Of a stretch of 64,000 bases of DNA, positions 35,697 through 45,636 are shown one piece after another. The position numbers and the translations under genes were made by a program. The notes under the pieces were generated by a model. That model ran no database searches. It worked only from the letters and a program-made list of their open reading frames with translations, and was not told where the DNA came from. Source of the DNA: Edaphobacter paludis (GTDB lineage Bacteria > Acidobacteriota > Terriglobia > Terriglobales > Acidobacteriaceae). Positions within the stretch are counted from its first letter, which is position 1, and every line of letters begins with the position of its first letter. The DNA is taken from the NCBI RefSeq assembly GCF_039993895.1, contig NZ_CP121194.1, forward strand, positions 1,922,001 through 1,986,000, written 5' to 3'.

Positions 35697-37664
35697 TCAA
35701 ACCTCTACCGCTTTGCGCGATTCTTCTCCATGTTTGCTCGTGGCAATGGCTTCAGACGCCGAGTTTTTCGCTAGTGCTTCTTTTACGGCATTGCCGCTCA
35801 CGGTCTCTTGCGCCAGCAGTTGCTGAGCCAACGTCTTCAAGCCCTCGCGGTGGTCCTTCAGTAACGCTTGGGCTCGCTGATATTGTTCAGTTATCAAGCG
35901 CTGGACTTCTTCATCGATCGCCTGGCGCGTCTCTGGACTTATCTGGCTGTTGTCCTCGACGGATGTCCCCAGGTATTGCAGTTGTTGGCCCGCGTAGCGT
36001 ACCGACCCGAGCTTCTCGCTCATGCCGTATTCGACAACCATGCGGCGGGCGAGTTCCGTCGCTCGCATAATGTCGTCGCTGGCCCCGGTGCTGATGATCT
36101 GAAACTCAACGATCTCGGCGGCACGTCCGCCCAACATCACGGCGATCCTGTCCTTTAGTTCGTCGATCGTGAGGAGATAACGGTCTTCGGTTGGCATCTG
36201 CATGGTGTAGCCTAACGCTCCGCGGCTGTGAGGAACGATGCTAATTTTGCTGACCGGTTCGCCATGGGGCACCAGTTCGGCCACCAGTGCGTGGCCTGAC
36301 TCGTGGTACGCAACCGTTTTCCGTTCCTGCTCATTCATTACCCGGCTCTTTTTCTCCGAGCCTGCGACCACCCGCTCTATCGCAACCTCGAAATCGTTCA
36401 ATGTAACGGCGACAGCCTTGTGCCTGGCGGCGAGCAGCGCAGCCTCATTCATGGCGTTCGCAAGATCTGCTCCGCTGAAGCCAGCCGTCATCCGCGCAGC
36501 CCGCTCGATGTCAAAATCCGCCGCGAGTTTTACTCGCTTGCTGTGAATCCGCAGGATCTCCACCCGGCCGATAAGGTCCGGATTTCCAATGGCGATCTGT
36601 CGGTCAAAGCGGCCGGCACGCAGCAGCGCCGGGTCGAGCACCTCCGGACGGTTGGTAGCCGCCATGATGATGACTGGGGCGCTGGCATCGGTTTTGAAGC
36701 CGTCGATCTCGGCCAGCAACTGGTTCAGGGTCTGCTCGCGCTCGTCGTTGCTGCCTAGGCGCATGACACCTCCCCGGCTTTGGCCGATGGCATCGATCTC
36801 ATCAATGAAAACAATTGCCGGAGCAGCCCTCCGCGCCTGCTCGAACAGGTCTCGCACGCGCGCAGCGCCGACCCCCACAAACATCTCTACAAATTCCGAG
36901 CCGCTGGTTTCGAAGAAGGCAACTTTGGCTTCTCCGGCCGTGGCCTTGGCTAGCAGAGTCTTGCCCGTTCCCGGCGGCCCGACCAGCAATACTCCCTTAG
37001 GGATGTGCCCGCCCAGTTGAGCAAATTGCTCAGGCGCCTTCAGAAACTGAATAATCTCCTGGAGTTCGGCAATTGCTTCATCAGCTCCGCCAACATCCTT
37101 ATAAGTGACGGAGATGTCCTCAGGCTTAACCTCGATCGCTTTGCTCCTGCCAACTCCAAAGATGCCGCCCGCGCCTCCGGCCGCTCGCCTGTACCCCATG
37201 TACCAGAACCCGCCAAGCATCACCATTGGCAACAGGTAGCCGAGCAAGAATTCGCCGATGGGATTGGGAGGACGCTCGAATCGGTAAGGAATATTTGCGT
37301 TCTGTAGCTCTTCGATTAGCTTTGGGTCGCCTGCCGGCGCAGGAAAGGCGGTGAACGGCACGGTAGGAGGGAAAGCATTTGGCGTAGGGTTCTTCATCTT
37401 CCCATCGATACTCCTTGCACCGATGGTTATATTTACAAGTTGTCCAGCAGCCAGCTTCTTCTTGAACTCGTTGTAAGGAATCTCCGTGGCTCCGCTGAAA
37501 AGAACCGTGGTCAACAGCTGAATCAACCATAACGCAAGCAGACTCGTGATCAGGTAGCCGATACCGAAACGAAACTGCCGCCCACTTTGTTCCTGGTGTT
37601 TCTTTGGGTCGTCGTTGTTGCGTTTACGTGGCGACAAGTTCGATTCGTCCACGATCCACCTCAT
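35697..37664 (-). CDS. ftsH: ATP-dependent zinc metalloprotease FtsH
   Basis: A 655-residue membrane protease. The N-terminal span is [20 protein letters not shown], followed by a periplasmic domain and a second span near residues 135-155. The AAA module has Walker A GPPGTGKT (near residue 230), Walker [12 protein letters not shown], and the second region of homology [20 protein letters not shown]. The zinc site is YHESGHAL (near residue 455). It degrades misfolded membrane proteins and regulators. No ribosome site precedes the ATG, but GAGGTGG lies 6 bases or less before an in-frame GTG at 37652, which may be the true start. It lies 18 bases after the nitroreductase gene. Confidence 0.95.
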   Translation of the reverse strand: MRWIVDESNLSPRKRNNDDPKKHQEQSGRQFRFGIGYLITSLLALWLIQLLTTVLFSGATEIPYNEFKKKLAAGQLVNITIGARSIDGKMKNPTPNAFPPTVPFTAFPAPAGDPKLIEELQNANIPYRFERPPNPIGEFLLGYLLPMVMLGGFWYMGYRRAAGGAGGIFGVGRSKAIEVKPEDISVTYKDVGGADEAIAELQEIIQFLKAPEQFAQLGGHIPKGVLLVGPPGTGKTLLAKATAGEAKVAFFETSGSEFVEMFVGVGAARVRDLFEQARRAAPAIVFIDEIDAIGQSRGGVMRLGSNDEREQTLNQLLAEIDGFKTDASAPVIIMAATNRPEVLDPALLRAGRFDRQIAIGNPDLIGRVEILRIHSKRVKLAADFDIERAARMTAGFSGADLANAMNEAALLAARHKAVAVTLNDFEVAIERVVAGSEKKSRVMNEQERKTVAYHESGHALVAELVPHGEPVSKISIVPHSRGALGYTMQMPTEDRYLLTIDELKDRIAVMLGGRAAEIVEFQIISTGASDDIMRATELARRMVVEYGMSEKLGSVRYAGQQLQYLGTSVEDNSQISPETRQAIDEEVQRLITEQYQRAQALLKDHREGLKTLAQQLLAQETVSGNAVKEALAKNSASEAIATSKHGEESRKAVEV

Positions 37665-37682
37665 CTGTATAGCCGTAAAGGG

Positions 37683-38402
37683 TCAGTCAAAGCCCCGATT
37701 GCCAAACCGGTTGTGATGTACGAAGTCGTCGATATCGCGACGCACCCGAAGGTATTTAGCTGGCTTCGATGCCAGAAAGCCAAAGCGGCAGGCAAATGCG
37801 ATCTTCATAGGAGGGGGAATATTCAGAATGGCTCCCACCTGGCCTTCCACGCCCGCTGTGCTGAAAGTACTCAATATCTGGCACCCTATGCCTAACGATT
37901 GAGCCATGAGCCACATGTTCTCCATTACGCAGCCCAGACTCATCATCCCCAGCACATCTCCCTCGGAAGCCGGAGCTCTCTGGGTCGCATCGTAAATGAC
38001 GACAAGCAGGAGAGTACTCTGTTGAAGTGCATCGCCCAGGAATGAATGCAGGATTTCGATTGCGGCATCGGGCGTGGCATCGGGCTTACGCCAGGAGGCG
38101 GGGAACATGCTGGCCAACACGCCAGTTTTCTTGTTTAACAGTTCCTCTTCGGAGAAAGACATCTGCAGGTAATTCTCACGCAAAAAAGTTTCGGATACCT
38201 GCGAGCCGATACTCCCGATGGCCTGCAATCGTTGTTGGTCATCAACTACGACGATCTCGAAGTTCTGCATATTGTGAGCCGTGGGGGCCCAGCGAGCCGC
38301 TTCGAGGATTTTCTCCAGGTCTTGCCTCGAAATGGGGAGCTGCGGATCGAATGGCTCGCGCGCCGAATGTCTTGCTCGTACGATCTCCAAAAGGTCACTC
38401 AT
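37683..38402 (-). CDS. Nitroreductase-family flavoprotein
   Basis: A 239-residue protein with nitroreductase-fold signatures: LLEIVRARHSAREPFD, the FMN-binding DLEKILEAARWAPTAHNMQN, and the C-terminal LGMMSLGCVMENMWLMAQSL with GIGCQ. Such enzymes reduce nitro, quinone or flavin substrates with NAD(P)H. Substrate cannot be told. I chose ATG at 38402, where the family N-terminus begins; the longer frame from 38513 adds an unrelated tail. It is the likely operon partner of ftsH. Confidence 0.85.
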   Translation of the reverse strand: MSDLLEIVRARHSAREPFDPQLPISRQDLEKILEAARWAPTAHNMQNFEIVVVDDQQRLQAIGSIGSQVSETFLRENYLQMSFSEEELLNKKTGVLASMFPASWRKPDATPDAAIEILHSFLGDALQQSTLLLVVIYDATQRAPASEGDVLGMMSLGCVMENMWLMAQSLGIGCQILSTFSTAGVEGQVGAILNIPPPMKIAFACRFGFLASKPAKYLRVRRDIDDFVHHNRFGNRGFD

Positions 38403-38607
38403 CTGTGCCACTCGATCCGTGTTGCTACGCATGTTATGCGCTTTGACTCGAACGTATGTATGAACACCAAGACCCTCATGTTCTCCCCCAAAAACTTCCA
38501 TTGAGCCGGGCACCCCAGATTGCGCTTCAATACTGCAGATATCGAGGCCGCAAGAACCAGCACGTCTCCATTGTCGCGAGTGCAGCCACTTGGTCCTGGT
38601 GAATACC

Positions 38608-39765
38608 TTAACGATCTTTTACTTGTGCCGTCGCGTCAAAAGCCTTATACCGCAGGATCGCAGCTGCGGAACCCCCTGAGGGCAGTTGTTGATGGGCGAA
38701 GGTTGCAACGTGGCCGCCATGACGAAGAGTTTCCAGCGCAATCAAATTTAGCAATTCTTCTTGATCAGAAGCTCTGTTTTGCTCACTAAGCAACAAGAGT
38801 TGAATATGACCGGAACGAGCGGCAGTGAGCATGGAGGGGATGCCGGTCAGGGTCAGGCCGCTCGATTGTTTTTCTGCGAACTGCGACAGGAGATTTGTCT
38901 CGTCAACAGCAGCCTCATCATCCAGGACTTTTAGCGCTGAGTGATGGAGGTCGGAGTTGGAAACCCTCTCCGGGCTCCCCTGAATGTTTCCCTCAAGCAG
39001 ATGCGGATAGTTGCTTAGCTTCTTATATATCGCCAGTTCGCGTTCGACTGCAGCCAATATCAGGGGCAACTCTTCTCCCCTATAGCGCTGGTTTATCTCG
39101 TGGTCGATTATTCTGAAAAAGTGAGAGATGTATTCTTCGGTCTTCTCTTCCGCCGTACCGGTTCCAAAGTGAATCCTGCTGCGACTACCGGGCGCGGATC
39201 CGGCCGCCGAGCGGGCCTCCAGATCATGATCGGGTTTGTCAAATGCTCCGGCTTGCTCAACGCTTCGAGGAATCGATGCGGGAAGATCCACCTCGACCGC
39301 TTCAAAATTGCTGCACCGGAGTAGTCGAACGTGTTTCTCGCTAAGAGCAAGAATGATAAATTGAGTAGGCTTGGAGAGAACCGACAACAAAGGCGTGATG
39401 TGGAAGTCGTTGCCAACATGCACCGACTCCGATACGACATGCGAAGTTCGAAAGATGCGGATCAAATTTCGTGCGCAAAAAAATGCCAAGCCGCCTCGTT
39501 CTTTCTCCCACCGCCTCTCTTTCGCAAATTGGCGCAGTTGTTCTAGTGGGAGATCATCGCCGTCAGCAAGCACAGCGGTTGAACCCAGCTTTTGCGTTGC
39601 AAGCTGCAGCGCGGCCTTAAACTGCGCATCGAAGCGAATGGAGTCGTTTTCAGGAGAGTAAGCAGAGAGATAGATCGAAAGACAAGGAGGCTTTGCCACT
39701 TCCGCGAGTTCCGAAACCTGTCTGATGGAGTTCAGTGATTCTTCAATGATTCGGTCGATGGCCAT
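38608..39765 (-). CDS. BaeRF-family (bacterial archaeo-eukaryotic release-factor-like) protein
   Basis: A 385-residue protein resembling the baeRF_family3 group. It has PPCLSIYLSAYSPENDSIRF near the N-terminus, then GGLAFFCARNLIRIF, FIILALSEKHVRLLRC, and a C-terminal region with GGHVATFAHQQLPSGG. These proteins share the eRF1/Pelota core fold and are proposed to act on stalled ribosomes, with no GGQ motif needed. It is about 205 bases upstream of the nitroreductase gene on the same strand; the trio with ftsH looks like a stress group. Confidence 0.75.
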   Translation of the reverse strand: MAIDRIIEESLNSIRQVSELAEVAKPPCLSIYLSAYSPENDSIRFDAQFKAALQLATQKLGSTAVLADGDDLPLEQLRQFAKERRWEKERGGLAFFCARNLIRIFRTSHVVSESVHVGNDFHITPLLSVLSKPTQFIILALSEKHVRLLRCSNFEAVEVDLPASIPRSVEQAGAFDKPDHDLEARSAAGSAPGSRSRIHFGTGTAEEKTEEYISHFFRIIDHEINQRYRGEELPLILAAVERELAIYKKLSNYPHLLEGNIQGSPERVSNSDLHHSALKVLDDEAAVDETNLLSQFAEKQSSGLTLTGIPSMLTAARSGHIQLLLLSEQNRASDQEELLNLIALETLRHGGHVATFAHQQLPSGGSAAAILRYKAFDATAQVKDR

Positions 39766-40154
39766 TTCGAGTTCTCTTTTCCCGGCAGTTTATTGGCAAC
39801 TGTAATTGCTCGCTGATCTAGACCCCAGAGACAATCAATTTCTATAACTGGTTTGCCTGTCGGGGCTGTGATCAGCATCACTCATTCGCTGAAGCGATGC
39901 CGCAAGATAGACTCGTTGCGTCTGCCCGGATAGTGCAAGCATCACAGGGGAGATGACGCGGCTTATGTCACTGGTTGCGCTGGACCTGGCCTTTGCCGCA
40001 GTAATGCTGGCATGGCAGAACCGGTGTCCGAGCAGAGAAGGGAACCTGGGTCTTCCCAAACCCCAACAGTGCCGCGGTGAACGGCATGATCTGGCTCACG
40101 TCTGGGCTCGGGTGGGCGGGGAAGCGTCTCTACAGAATGCGCCGAAGACCACCG
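39766..40154. other. 389-base gap without a supported gene
   Basis: Several short frames cross this stretch on both strands, but none has a ribosome site with a recognisable product. One plus-strand frame (around 40050-40200) encodes a helix-plus-arginine stretch (GMIWLTSGLGWAGKRLYRMR), which may be the tail of a lost membrane protein. It should contain the baeRF promoter near 39770-39840. Confidence 0.35.
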
Positions 40155-40688
40155 TCAATACGTCTGCTTCGTCCTCTCAAGCCTTGCCGCATCATAACCC
40201 TTGGCCGCTAGGCGATTCGTAAGTTCAGCATAGAGCGTATCGTCCATCTTCGGAGTGCGGCTCAGAACCCATAGGTATTTTCGGCTTGGTTCCCCGATCA
40301 CGGCATACTCATAATTCGGGCCGAGGTCGATAATCCAATAGTCGCCAAAGAACGGCCAGAAGAATGTCACCTTGAGCTTAGAGCAAGTTTTCCGGTCAAC
40401 TACCTTGGCCCAACCGCGCGATTGGGTAAGCTTGCCTTCGTGAGTTATGCAGCTATTCACTACGCTGATCTTGCCGTCGGCACGGATGGCATATGTCGCC
40501 TTCACGTCGCTGGCACACTTGCGCTCGAAACGATTGGGGTACTTTGCAATCTCATACCAGCGCCCAACGTAGCGGTTTAGGTCAACGTTCGGAACCGAAT
40601 CAAGAGGAGAATCAACGCCTGCCGCTCTAGCCAAAGAGAAAACTCCCATCAATGCGAAACCAGGATAAATGAGTGTTTGCACTTTCAT
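40155..40688 (-). CDS. Bacterial lipocalin (Blc-like)
   Basis: A 177-residue exported protein with a signal peptide (MKVQTLIYPGFALMGVFSLA). The lipocalin signatures are VDLNRYVGRWYEIAKYPNRF and later GDYWIIDLGPNYEYAVIGEP, plus SRKYLWVLSRTP. Bacterial lipocalins bind lysophospholipids or similar in the periplasm or outer membrane. This one has no lipobox Cys, so it is probably soluble. ATG at 40688 begins the signal peptide. A TTG two codons upstream has AGGA at 6 bases and could also serve. Confidence 0.88.
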   Translation of the reverse strand: MKVQTLIYPGFALMGVFSLARAAGVDSPLDSVPNVDLNRYVGRWYEIAKYPNRFERKCASDVKATYAIRADGKISVVNSCITHEGKLTQSRGWAKVVDRKTCSKLKVTFFWPFFGDYWIIDLGPNYEYAVIGEPSRKYLWVLSRTPKMDDTLYAELTNRLAAKGYDAARLERTKQTY

Positions 40689-40847
40689 AAGCAATGGATT
40701 TCCTTTTTTGATCCCCATCCGTTCACATTGAACTGTCTCTGAGAGGGGTCCCGTTCAATACTTTTAACGCGATCCCTCTCAAATGGGGCCTATCTGCTCA
40801 GAGTATGCTCAGCGAAGCTGAGCCGTTTAAATTCTGGTGCGACGACG

Positions 40848-41768
40848 ATGATATGTATATCGAATACTCTCAACCGGCGCTATCGTCTTTCTCGTTTTTT
40901 GCTTCTATGCGTCATGCTGATGGTTGGGGTTCCTGATGCTATAGCGGCACCGGCATTCTCCGGACAAACTCCGACGGAGGTCTTGCATGTGCCGGAACTC
41001 GAAACCGGTTTTCATCTTCTGTACGAATTAAAAACGGTAGAAGCTCGCGCCCAGTTTAGGGCCTGGCAGAAAACCCACCCAGAAGATCCTCTTGCGAGTG
41101 CTTCGGAAGCTGCGAGCTATTTATTTGAGGAGTGCTATCGACAAGGAGTTTTAACCTCCGCGTTTTTCTTGGACAATAAGCGTTTTCTTAGCAAAATCCC
41201 TCTTGCCCCGGACCCGGAACGACGCGCAGCCTTCTTCGCCGCGGACAAACAGGCCCAGGATCAGGCGCAATTGCGATTGAGGACAAACCCTGACGATACG
41301 AATGCTCTGTTCGCCATGACTCTAAGCCTGGGCATGCAGGCCGACTATGCCAGTCTGATTGATAAGCAACAGATGGAGAGCCTGAAAAAGACCCGAGAGG
41401 CGGATCTATATGCTAAAAAACTATTGGCGATCGCGCCGGACGCTGCCGACGCTTACTTCACACTGGGCAAGGCGAATTACGTCCTCGGAAGTCTTCCGGG
41501 TTTCAAGAGGCTTTTTCTCAGCCTCCTTGGAATCCATGCTGACAAACGGGTCGGCATTCAGCAACTCGAGATCGCCGCCGAGCACGGTCATTATCTCCGT
41601 CCGTTTGCGAAGCTCACGCTGGCCCTGGCGGCCATCCGTGAAAGAAAGAGAGATGTGGCCCGCGCACAATTTAAGGAACTGGCCACGGAATTCCCTGAAA
41701 ATCCACTCTTTGCGGCTGAACTGAACAAGGTCAATGTCCCTCCCACAGCGGCTGGCCCTCAAAAATGA
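40848..41768 (+). CDS. Secreted TPR-like protein of unknown function
   Basis: A 306-residue protein with an N-terminal signal (RFLLLCVMLMVGVPDAIAAP). The rest is alpha-helical with TPR-like pairs, e.g. ELETGFHLLYELKTVEARAQF and PDAADAYFTLGKANYVLGSL, and a final repeat ARAQFKELATEFPENPLF. No catalytic motif is seen. It probably acts as a periplasmic scaffold. Its stop is 5 bases before the integrase remnant. Confidence 0.65.
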   Translation: MICISNTLNRRYRLSRFLLLCVMLMVGVPDAIAAPAFSGQTPTEVLHVPELETGFHLLYELKTVEARAQFRAWQKTHPEDPLASASEAASYLFEECYRQGVLTSAFFLDNKRFLSKIPLAPDPERRAAFFAADKQAQDQAQLRLRTNPDDTNALFAMTLSLGMQADYASLIDKQQMESLKKTREADLYAKKLLAIAPDAADAYFTLGKANYVLGSLPGFKRLFLSLLGIHADKRVGIQQLEIAAEHGHYLRPFAKLTLALAAIRERKRDVARAQFKELATEFPENPLFAAELNKVNVPPTAAGPQK

Positions 41769-41773
41769 ATTAG

Positions 41774-41920
41774 GAGCAGAAGGTGCAGCAGGAACTGATG
41801 CGACACGCCTCCATCCAGACGACGATGAATGTCTATGGACAAGCGATGTCGTCATCGAAGCGGGAAGCGAATGGAAAGGTCGTGGAGATGGTGCTCAAGC
41901 CGATGAAACCGAGCGCCTGA
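41774..41920 (+). pseudogene. 3' remnant of a tyrosine-recombinase (phage-type integrase) gene
   Basis: A 48-codon open stretch just after an in-frame TAG, with no start. It reads ELMRHASIQTTMNVYGQAM and then ANGKVVEMVLKP, the typical end of a XerC/XerD-like integrase. The RH of box II and the catalytic Tyr in MNVYG are both kept. The rest of the gene is missing. It lies 74 bases from a tRNA 3' fragment, as integrases do at attachment sites. Confidence 0.75.
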
Positions 41921-41994
41921 ACTCCACTTTTTGCTATTGGGAGTTTATGGGAGTCTGCAGGTAGTTTCAGACTTTTGTAAATTGTTGATTTGAT

Positions 41995-42039
<45 letters not shown>

Positions 42040-42228
42040 TTCTGAAATCTAGGCACTGGCAAGCGACGAGAATCGCCGAGCTGCACCACCGGGCACCGAG
42101 AACGATCCCGGGAAGCTTACTGGAACCGGGAAATTGGGTTCGACCGACAACTGTCGTTTTGATCTCTCAAGGCACGGTATCGCTAGTGGGATGTCCCTTC
42201 CAGGTAACTGCGGCGTCCAGGAAATTAC

Positions 42229-42405
42229 TCTGTCTGGGCTGTGGCTCGTTGCTGTAACCCGCTTGGCCGAATGTTGATGTTTGGTTGGCCGATAGCCCGC
42301 ATTCGGGTTCGAGAACTGCGGCGTGTTGCTCAATTGGGTCGCATCGATGTAGGTCTCCAGGGAGGCCTCGCGGAAGATGGGGAAGCTCTTGAACAGCGAG
42401 ATGTT
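42229..42405 (-). pseudogene. C-terminal remnant of an Oar-like TonB-dependent receptor
   Basis: On the minus strand one frame reads NISLFKSFPIFREASLETYI, then DATQLSNTPQFSNPNAGY and, after divergence, RVTATSHSPDRV. This is the penultimate-strand motif of acidobacterial Oar-like receptors (compare the LRMEAFNTLNTPHFGNPDGN region near the end of the receptor at 49387). No start and no upstream barrel are present. The rest of the 42040-42640 gap has no supported gene. Confidence 0.6.
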
Positions 42406-42640
42406 GTCCTGCTACGGGATGCGCATTCATTTTGGCAATTTCGCCCTGCTTATCCATGACGTGGCAATGGCAGTTTTGGCTGCCATTGGTGGGTAATCTA
42501 GTGAAAACTAGGCGCCGAATACGTCGGCGGGTGATTTCGCCAAGCGCACAGTCGAACCTGTTCCGAAGTTCGTCGGCAAGCGCGCTCAGTATGAGCTTTC
42601 TTGTATTCGGCGAATGGGTTGTAATCACCGTTCACAGATA

Positions 42641-43729
42641 TCATGACCGTTTTCTTGCCGTCGCTTGAGATGAGCTGCGCTTGATTCGCAATCCACGAGT
42701 CGCCGCTGCGTGAAAGTTGGTGGATTCGCGGACAATGAGTGAGGTGCCGACACGAATGGCCTGGTGAGGGGTCTTCATCTCGGAGCTGGTGATCAGTTGC
42801 AGGGCATTGAAGGCGTTGCGTGCGAGATCTTCGCGTGACATGCGGACTGTGGTGAGGGGCGGATTGGCAAATTCAGCCAGATGGATATCATCAAAGCCGA
42901 TCACGGACATATCGCCTGGCACTTTGACATTTCGTTGCGACAGAATTCGCATTACACCAACTGCCATGATGTCGTTTGAGCAGATGATCGCTGTCGGCCG
43001 GACAGCCATGTCGAGAAAGTGACGTGCAGCAAGCGTTCCGCCCTCAAAGGTATGTGCCCCTTCGAAGATCTGCGACTCTTTCGCTTGCAGTCCGATCGAA
43101 CGGACTGCCTGGATGAATGCTTCTTTTCTGCGCAGGTTCGTGAGATGAGGCATCGGGCCGCCGGCAAATGCAATTTGACGATGTCCCAGGACGGCCAGAT
43201 GCTGAACCGCCTGCGTAATTCCCTGGGCATAGTCTACTTCCAGCACGACGGAGCGCGGGGCATTGGTACTCACATCGATGGAGACCATCGGAACATCCTG
43301 TGCGATGAGCTCGTCCAGCAGGTGCGATTCAGCACGAAAGGTCATGACCGCCACTCCCTCGACCCTTCGCTGTGCGAGCCGTTTGATGAACAGCCTGGCG
43401 TGCTCGTAGTTATAGTTGGTTGAGCCGACCATTACTTCAAAGTCATTCTTGCCCGCAATATCCTCAAAGCTCTGAATCAACTCCGGGAAGAACGGATTTG
43501 TGATCTCGGAGACGAGGAGGCCGAGCGTACGGCTGCGACCAGACACCAGGGCGCGCGCCTGGGGATTGGGCACATAGCCAAGCTCCTCGATCGCCTCCCA
43601 GACACGCTTCGCTAACTTCTTGTCTACGGAAGCCAAGCCGTTAGTGACTCGCGAAACAGTTGCAACTGAAACGCCAGCCCTCTTCGCGACCTCTTCAGAC
43701 CGCGATGGAGCGGCAACTCGTTTACTCAT
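42641..43729 (-). CDS. LacI-family transcriptional regulator
   Basis: A 362-residue repressor. The HTH and hinge read EEVAKRAGVSVATVSRVTNG, then PNPQARALVSGRS. The periplasmic-binding-like sensor domain follows (TLGLLVSEITNPFFPELIQS, then GHRQIAFAGGP, IICSNDIMAVGVMRILSQRN, SVIGFDDIHLAEF). It should bind a sugar and control the polysaccharide locus beside it. I chose ATG at 43729 with GAGG at 8 bases; a TTG at 43780 overlaps the symporter stop. Candidate operators lie at 49100 and 49270. Confidence 0.92.
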   Translation of the reverse strand: MSKRVAAPSRSEEVAKRAGVSVATVSRVTNGLASVDKKLAKRVWEAIEELGYVPNPQARALVSGRSRTLGLLVSEITNPFFPELIQSFEDIAGKNDFEVMVGSTNYNYEHARLFIKRLAQRRVEGVAVMTFRAESHLLDELIAQDVPMVSIDVSTNAPRSVVLEVDYAQGITQAVQHLAVLGHRQIAFAGGPMPHLTNLRRKEAFIQAVRSIGLQAKESQIFEGAHTFEGGTLAARHFLDMAVRPTAIICSNDIMAVGVMRILSQRNVKVPGDMSVIGFDDIHLAEFANPPLTTVRMSREDLARNAFNALQLITSSEMKTPHQAIRVGTSLIVRESTNFHAAATRGLRIKRSSSQATARKRS

Positions 43730-43776
43730 GAAATCAGCCTCAGTCCCAATGCCGACATTGTCAAGCCGGTTGCCCT

Positions 43777-45345
43777 TCAACTCCAGAGGATGTTAAACAA
43801 AATGCAGCAGACCACCAATAGAACTGCGAGCGCGTACAACGTCTTCGAAGCCGGGAGGACTGCGATTTCAGCGAGACCGGAAGAATTCGCGGGCTGCAAC
43901 CGTTGCTCGGCGGGGATTAAACGAGTGGCGACCAGGCAGGCTATTAGCGAAGTGCCGAAGCTCACGATAGCGGTGTGGAAGTTCGCATTGAGTTCACTGC
44001 CTGAATGTAGCCAGTGACTGCGATATGCCAACTGCGTTATTCCTCCCATGACGATTCCGCAAAGCGCACCGGCAATTGCCCCGGCAGACGAGGCTCGCCG
44101 GGAGATGACGCCCATGATGACTACCGCGAAGAATGGAGCCAGAGTCAGCGAGAAGATGGCGAGCATGAACTCGGACAAGCTCTCGAAGTAGAGAGTCGCG
44201 CACGCTCCTGCCAGGCTCAGGACGACACAAAGCACGCTGGCAATACGGCCGACAAAAATATAGTGCTGCTCCGGCCGATCCGGCCTGAGGGCACTGCGGT
44301 AAATCTCCTGGGTCCACAGCGCGGAGAAGGCTGAGATATTGCCGCCGAGCCCTGTCATAAGACTGGCGACGAGAGCCAAAATGCCAACCCACAGAAACCT
44401 CGGATCATACAGGGAGCGCATCAACATCGCCGCGGTCTGATCCAGCGTGCCTTTTCCCGAGGAAGGCAACGAGTGGCCGACGAGCAGGATCGGCATGACC
44501 ACCAGAAACGAGAACAACAGTTTGCCAAAGCCTGCATAAAGGGGTACCCGTCGAGCCGCTTCAGTAGAGCGTGCGGTCAATGCGCGTTGCATCAGGAGAA
44601 AGTCGGTACACCAGTAGGAGAACCCGATGACCACGCCCAGACCTATAACGACTCCGACCAGGTCCACGGGGACTTTCGCGGAGAGGAGCGGTGTTGCGCG
44701 CCATAGGTGGGTACGGGTACTCCAACTCTCTGCCGGTTGCCCAGCGACATGCCGCGACAGGTACAGCAGCGGCAGCAGACCGGCGAACATGACGAAGAAG
44801 TGAAGGATCTCTGTCCGCATCGTTCCTCGAAGGCCTCCCGTCAGGACGTTTGTCATCGCCACGCCTGCCGCAACGAGTGCGCACGTCGTAAACGTCCAGC
44901 CGGCGAAGACGTGCAACGTCATCGCGAGCGCATAGAGGCTGATGCCCGCGGTGAGACATGTGCTACCCAGCAGAACAGATGCGTTCAGCAACCTGACCTC
45001 TGGTCCGAAGCGCCGCTCAAGATATTCGGGAACGCTGCGAACGCCGCTCCGCTGATAGACCGGCAACACGACGAAGGAGACGAAGATCATCGCAGGAATC
45101 GCTCCGATCCAATAGAAGTGAAAGGTCTGCACGCCATAGCGGGCAGCAATCCCGCTGAGCCCTACTATCTCGAGTGCCCCACAATTTGCTGCCAGAAACG
45201 AGAGGGTGGCCACCCAGGTTGGCAGATTCCCAGTTTCATTCAGGAAGTCGTTCGATGTTTTCTGTTTATGGAAGGAGCGAATCGCAATGACCAGCGTACA
45301 GCTAAAGTAGGCTGCAATGAGCAATGAAGGAAGATGCGTGTACAC
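43777..45345 (-). CDS. Sodium:solute symporter (SSS family)
   Basis: A 522-residue polytopic protein with about 14 helices and SSS signatures: LPTWVATLSFLAANCGALEI near helix 2, GIAARYGVQTFHFYWIGAIP, then PVYQRSGVRSVPEYLERRFG, and GLGGNISAFSALWTQEIYRS. SSS members take up sugars and other solutes with Na+. Within this locus a sugar released by the GH enzymes is the likely substrate. The start is GTG at 45345 with AGGA at 9 bases; an upstream GTG at 45363 lacks a ribosome site. Confidence 0.9.
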   Translation of the reverse strand: MYTHLPSLLIAAYFSCTLVIAIRSFHKQKTSNDFLNETGNLPTWVATLSFLAANCGALEIVGLSGIAARYGVQTFHFYWIGAIPAMIFVSFVVLPVYQRSGVRSVPEYLERRFGPEVRLLNASVLLGSTCLTAGISLYALAMTLHVFAGWTFTTCALVAAGVAMTNVLTGGLRGTMRTEILHFFVMFAGLLPLLYLSRHVAGQPAESWSTRTHLWRATPLLSAKVPVDLVGVVIGLGVVIGFSYWCTDFLLMQRALTARSTEAARRVPLYAGFGKLLFSFLVVMPILLVGHSLPSSGKGTLDQTAAMLMRSLYDPRFLWVGILALVASLMTGLGGNISAFSALWTQEIYRSALRPDRPEQHYIFVGRIASVLCVVLSLAGACATLYFESLSEFMLAIFSLTLAPFFAVVIMGVISRRASSAGAIAGALCGIVMGGITQLAYRSHWLHSGSELNANFHTAIVSFGTSLIACLVATRLIPAEQRLQPANSSGLAEIAVLPASKTLYALAVLLVVCCILFNILWS

Positions 45346-45363
45346 TCGAATTCTTCCTTTCAC

Positions 45364-45625
45364 TTAGAGCGCAGCCCAAGGGAGCGGCTTCCAGGCTGAC
45401 ATTGATAGCAGCTCACCGTCAACCGTTTGAATGTCTGTAGGGTTCACGATTAATGCTGCGAGAAGATATCCCTCCCAAACCATCGCTGTAACCAAACTCC
45501 GACAGTAGAGCCGACCCAGGGCTCTTCGAACACCACGCGCTTCGACCCCACGGCCCAGTGCCGGCAACTGTTGCAGTCGCCAGTGATCCCTGTTGAAGAA
45601 AACTTCTGCGTGAAATTCTTCCCAT
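45364..45625 (-). pseudogene. Remnant of a Tat-exported protein
   Basis: Begins with a good Tat signal, MGRISRRSFLQQGSLATATV, then degenerates. Coding-like text continues in a second frame (SKRVVFEEPWVGSTVGVWLQ) and a third (SLVTAMVWEGYLLAALIVNP, ending LSMSAWKPLPWAAL). This pattern fits frameshifts plus an internal deletion. It occupies the slot between the GDSL gene and the symporter, where an intact enzyme would be expected. The original family is not recognised. Confidence 0.5.
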
Positions 45626-45636
45626 GGTCAGTCTCC

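Noticed and set aside
40807-40823. Short hairpin GCTCAGC-GAA-GCTGAGC before the TPR gene
   Set aside because: Seven-base stem without a T run, located between divergent genes; no clear role as a terminator.
41734-41964. 76-residue plus-strand frame overlapping the TPR gene end
   Set aside because: It is out of frame with the integrase tail, which explains the coding-like text of this stretch better.
42167-42628. 153-residue minus-strand frame in the scar region
   Set aside because: The recognisable TonB-receptor text is in a different frame; this frame resembles no family and has no ribosome site.
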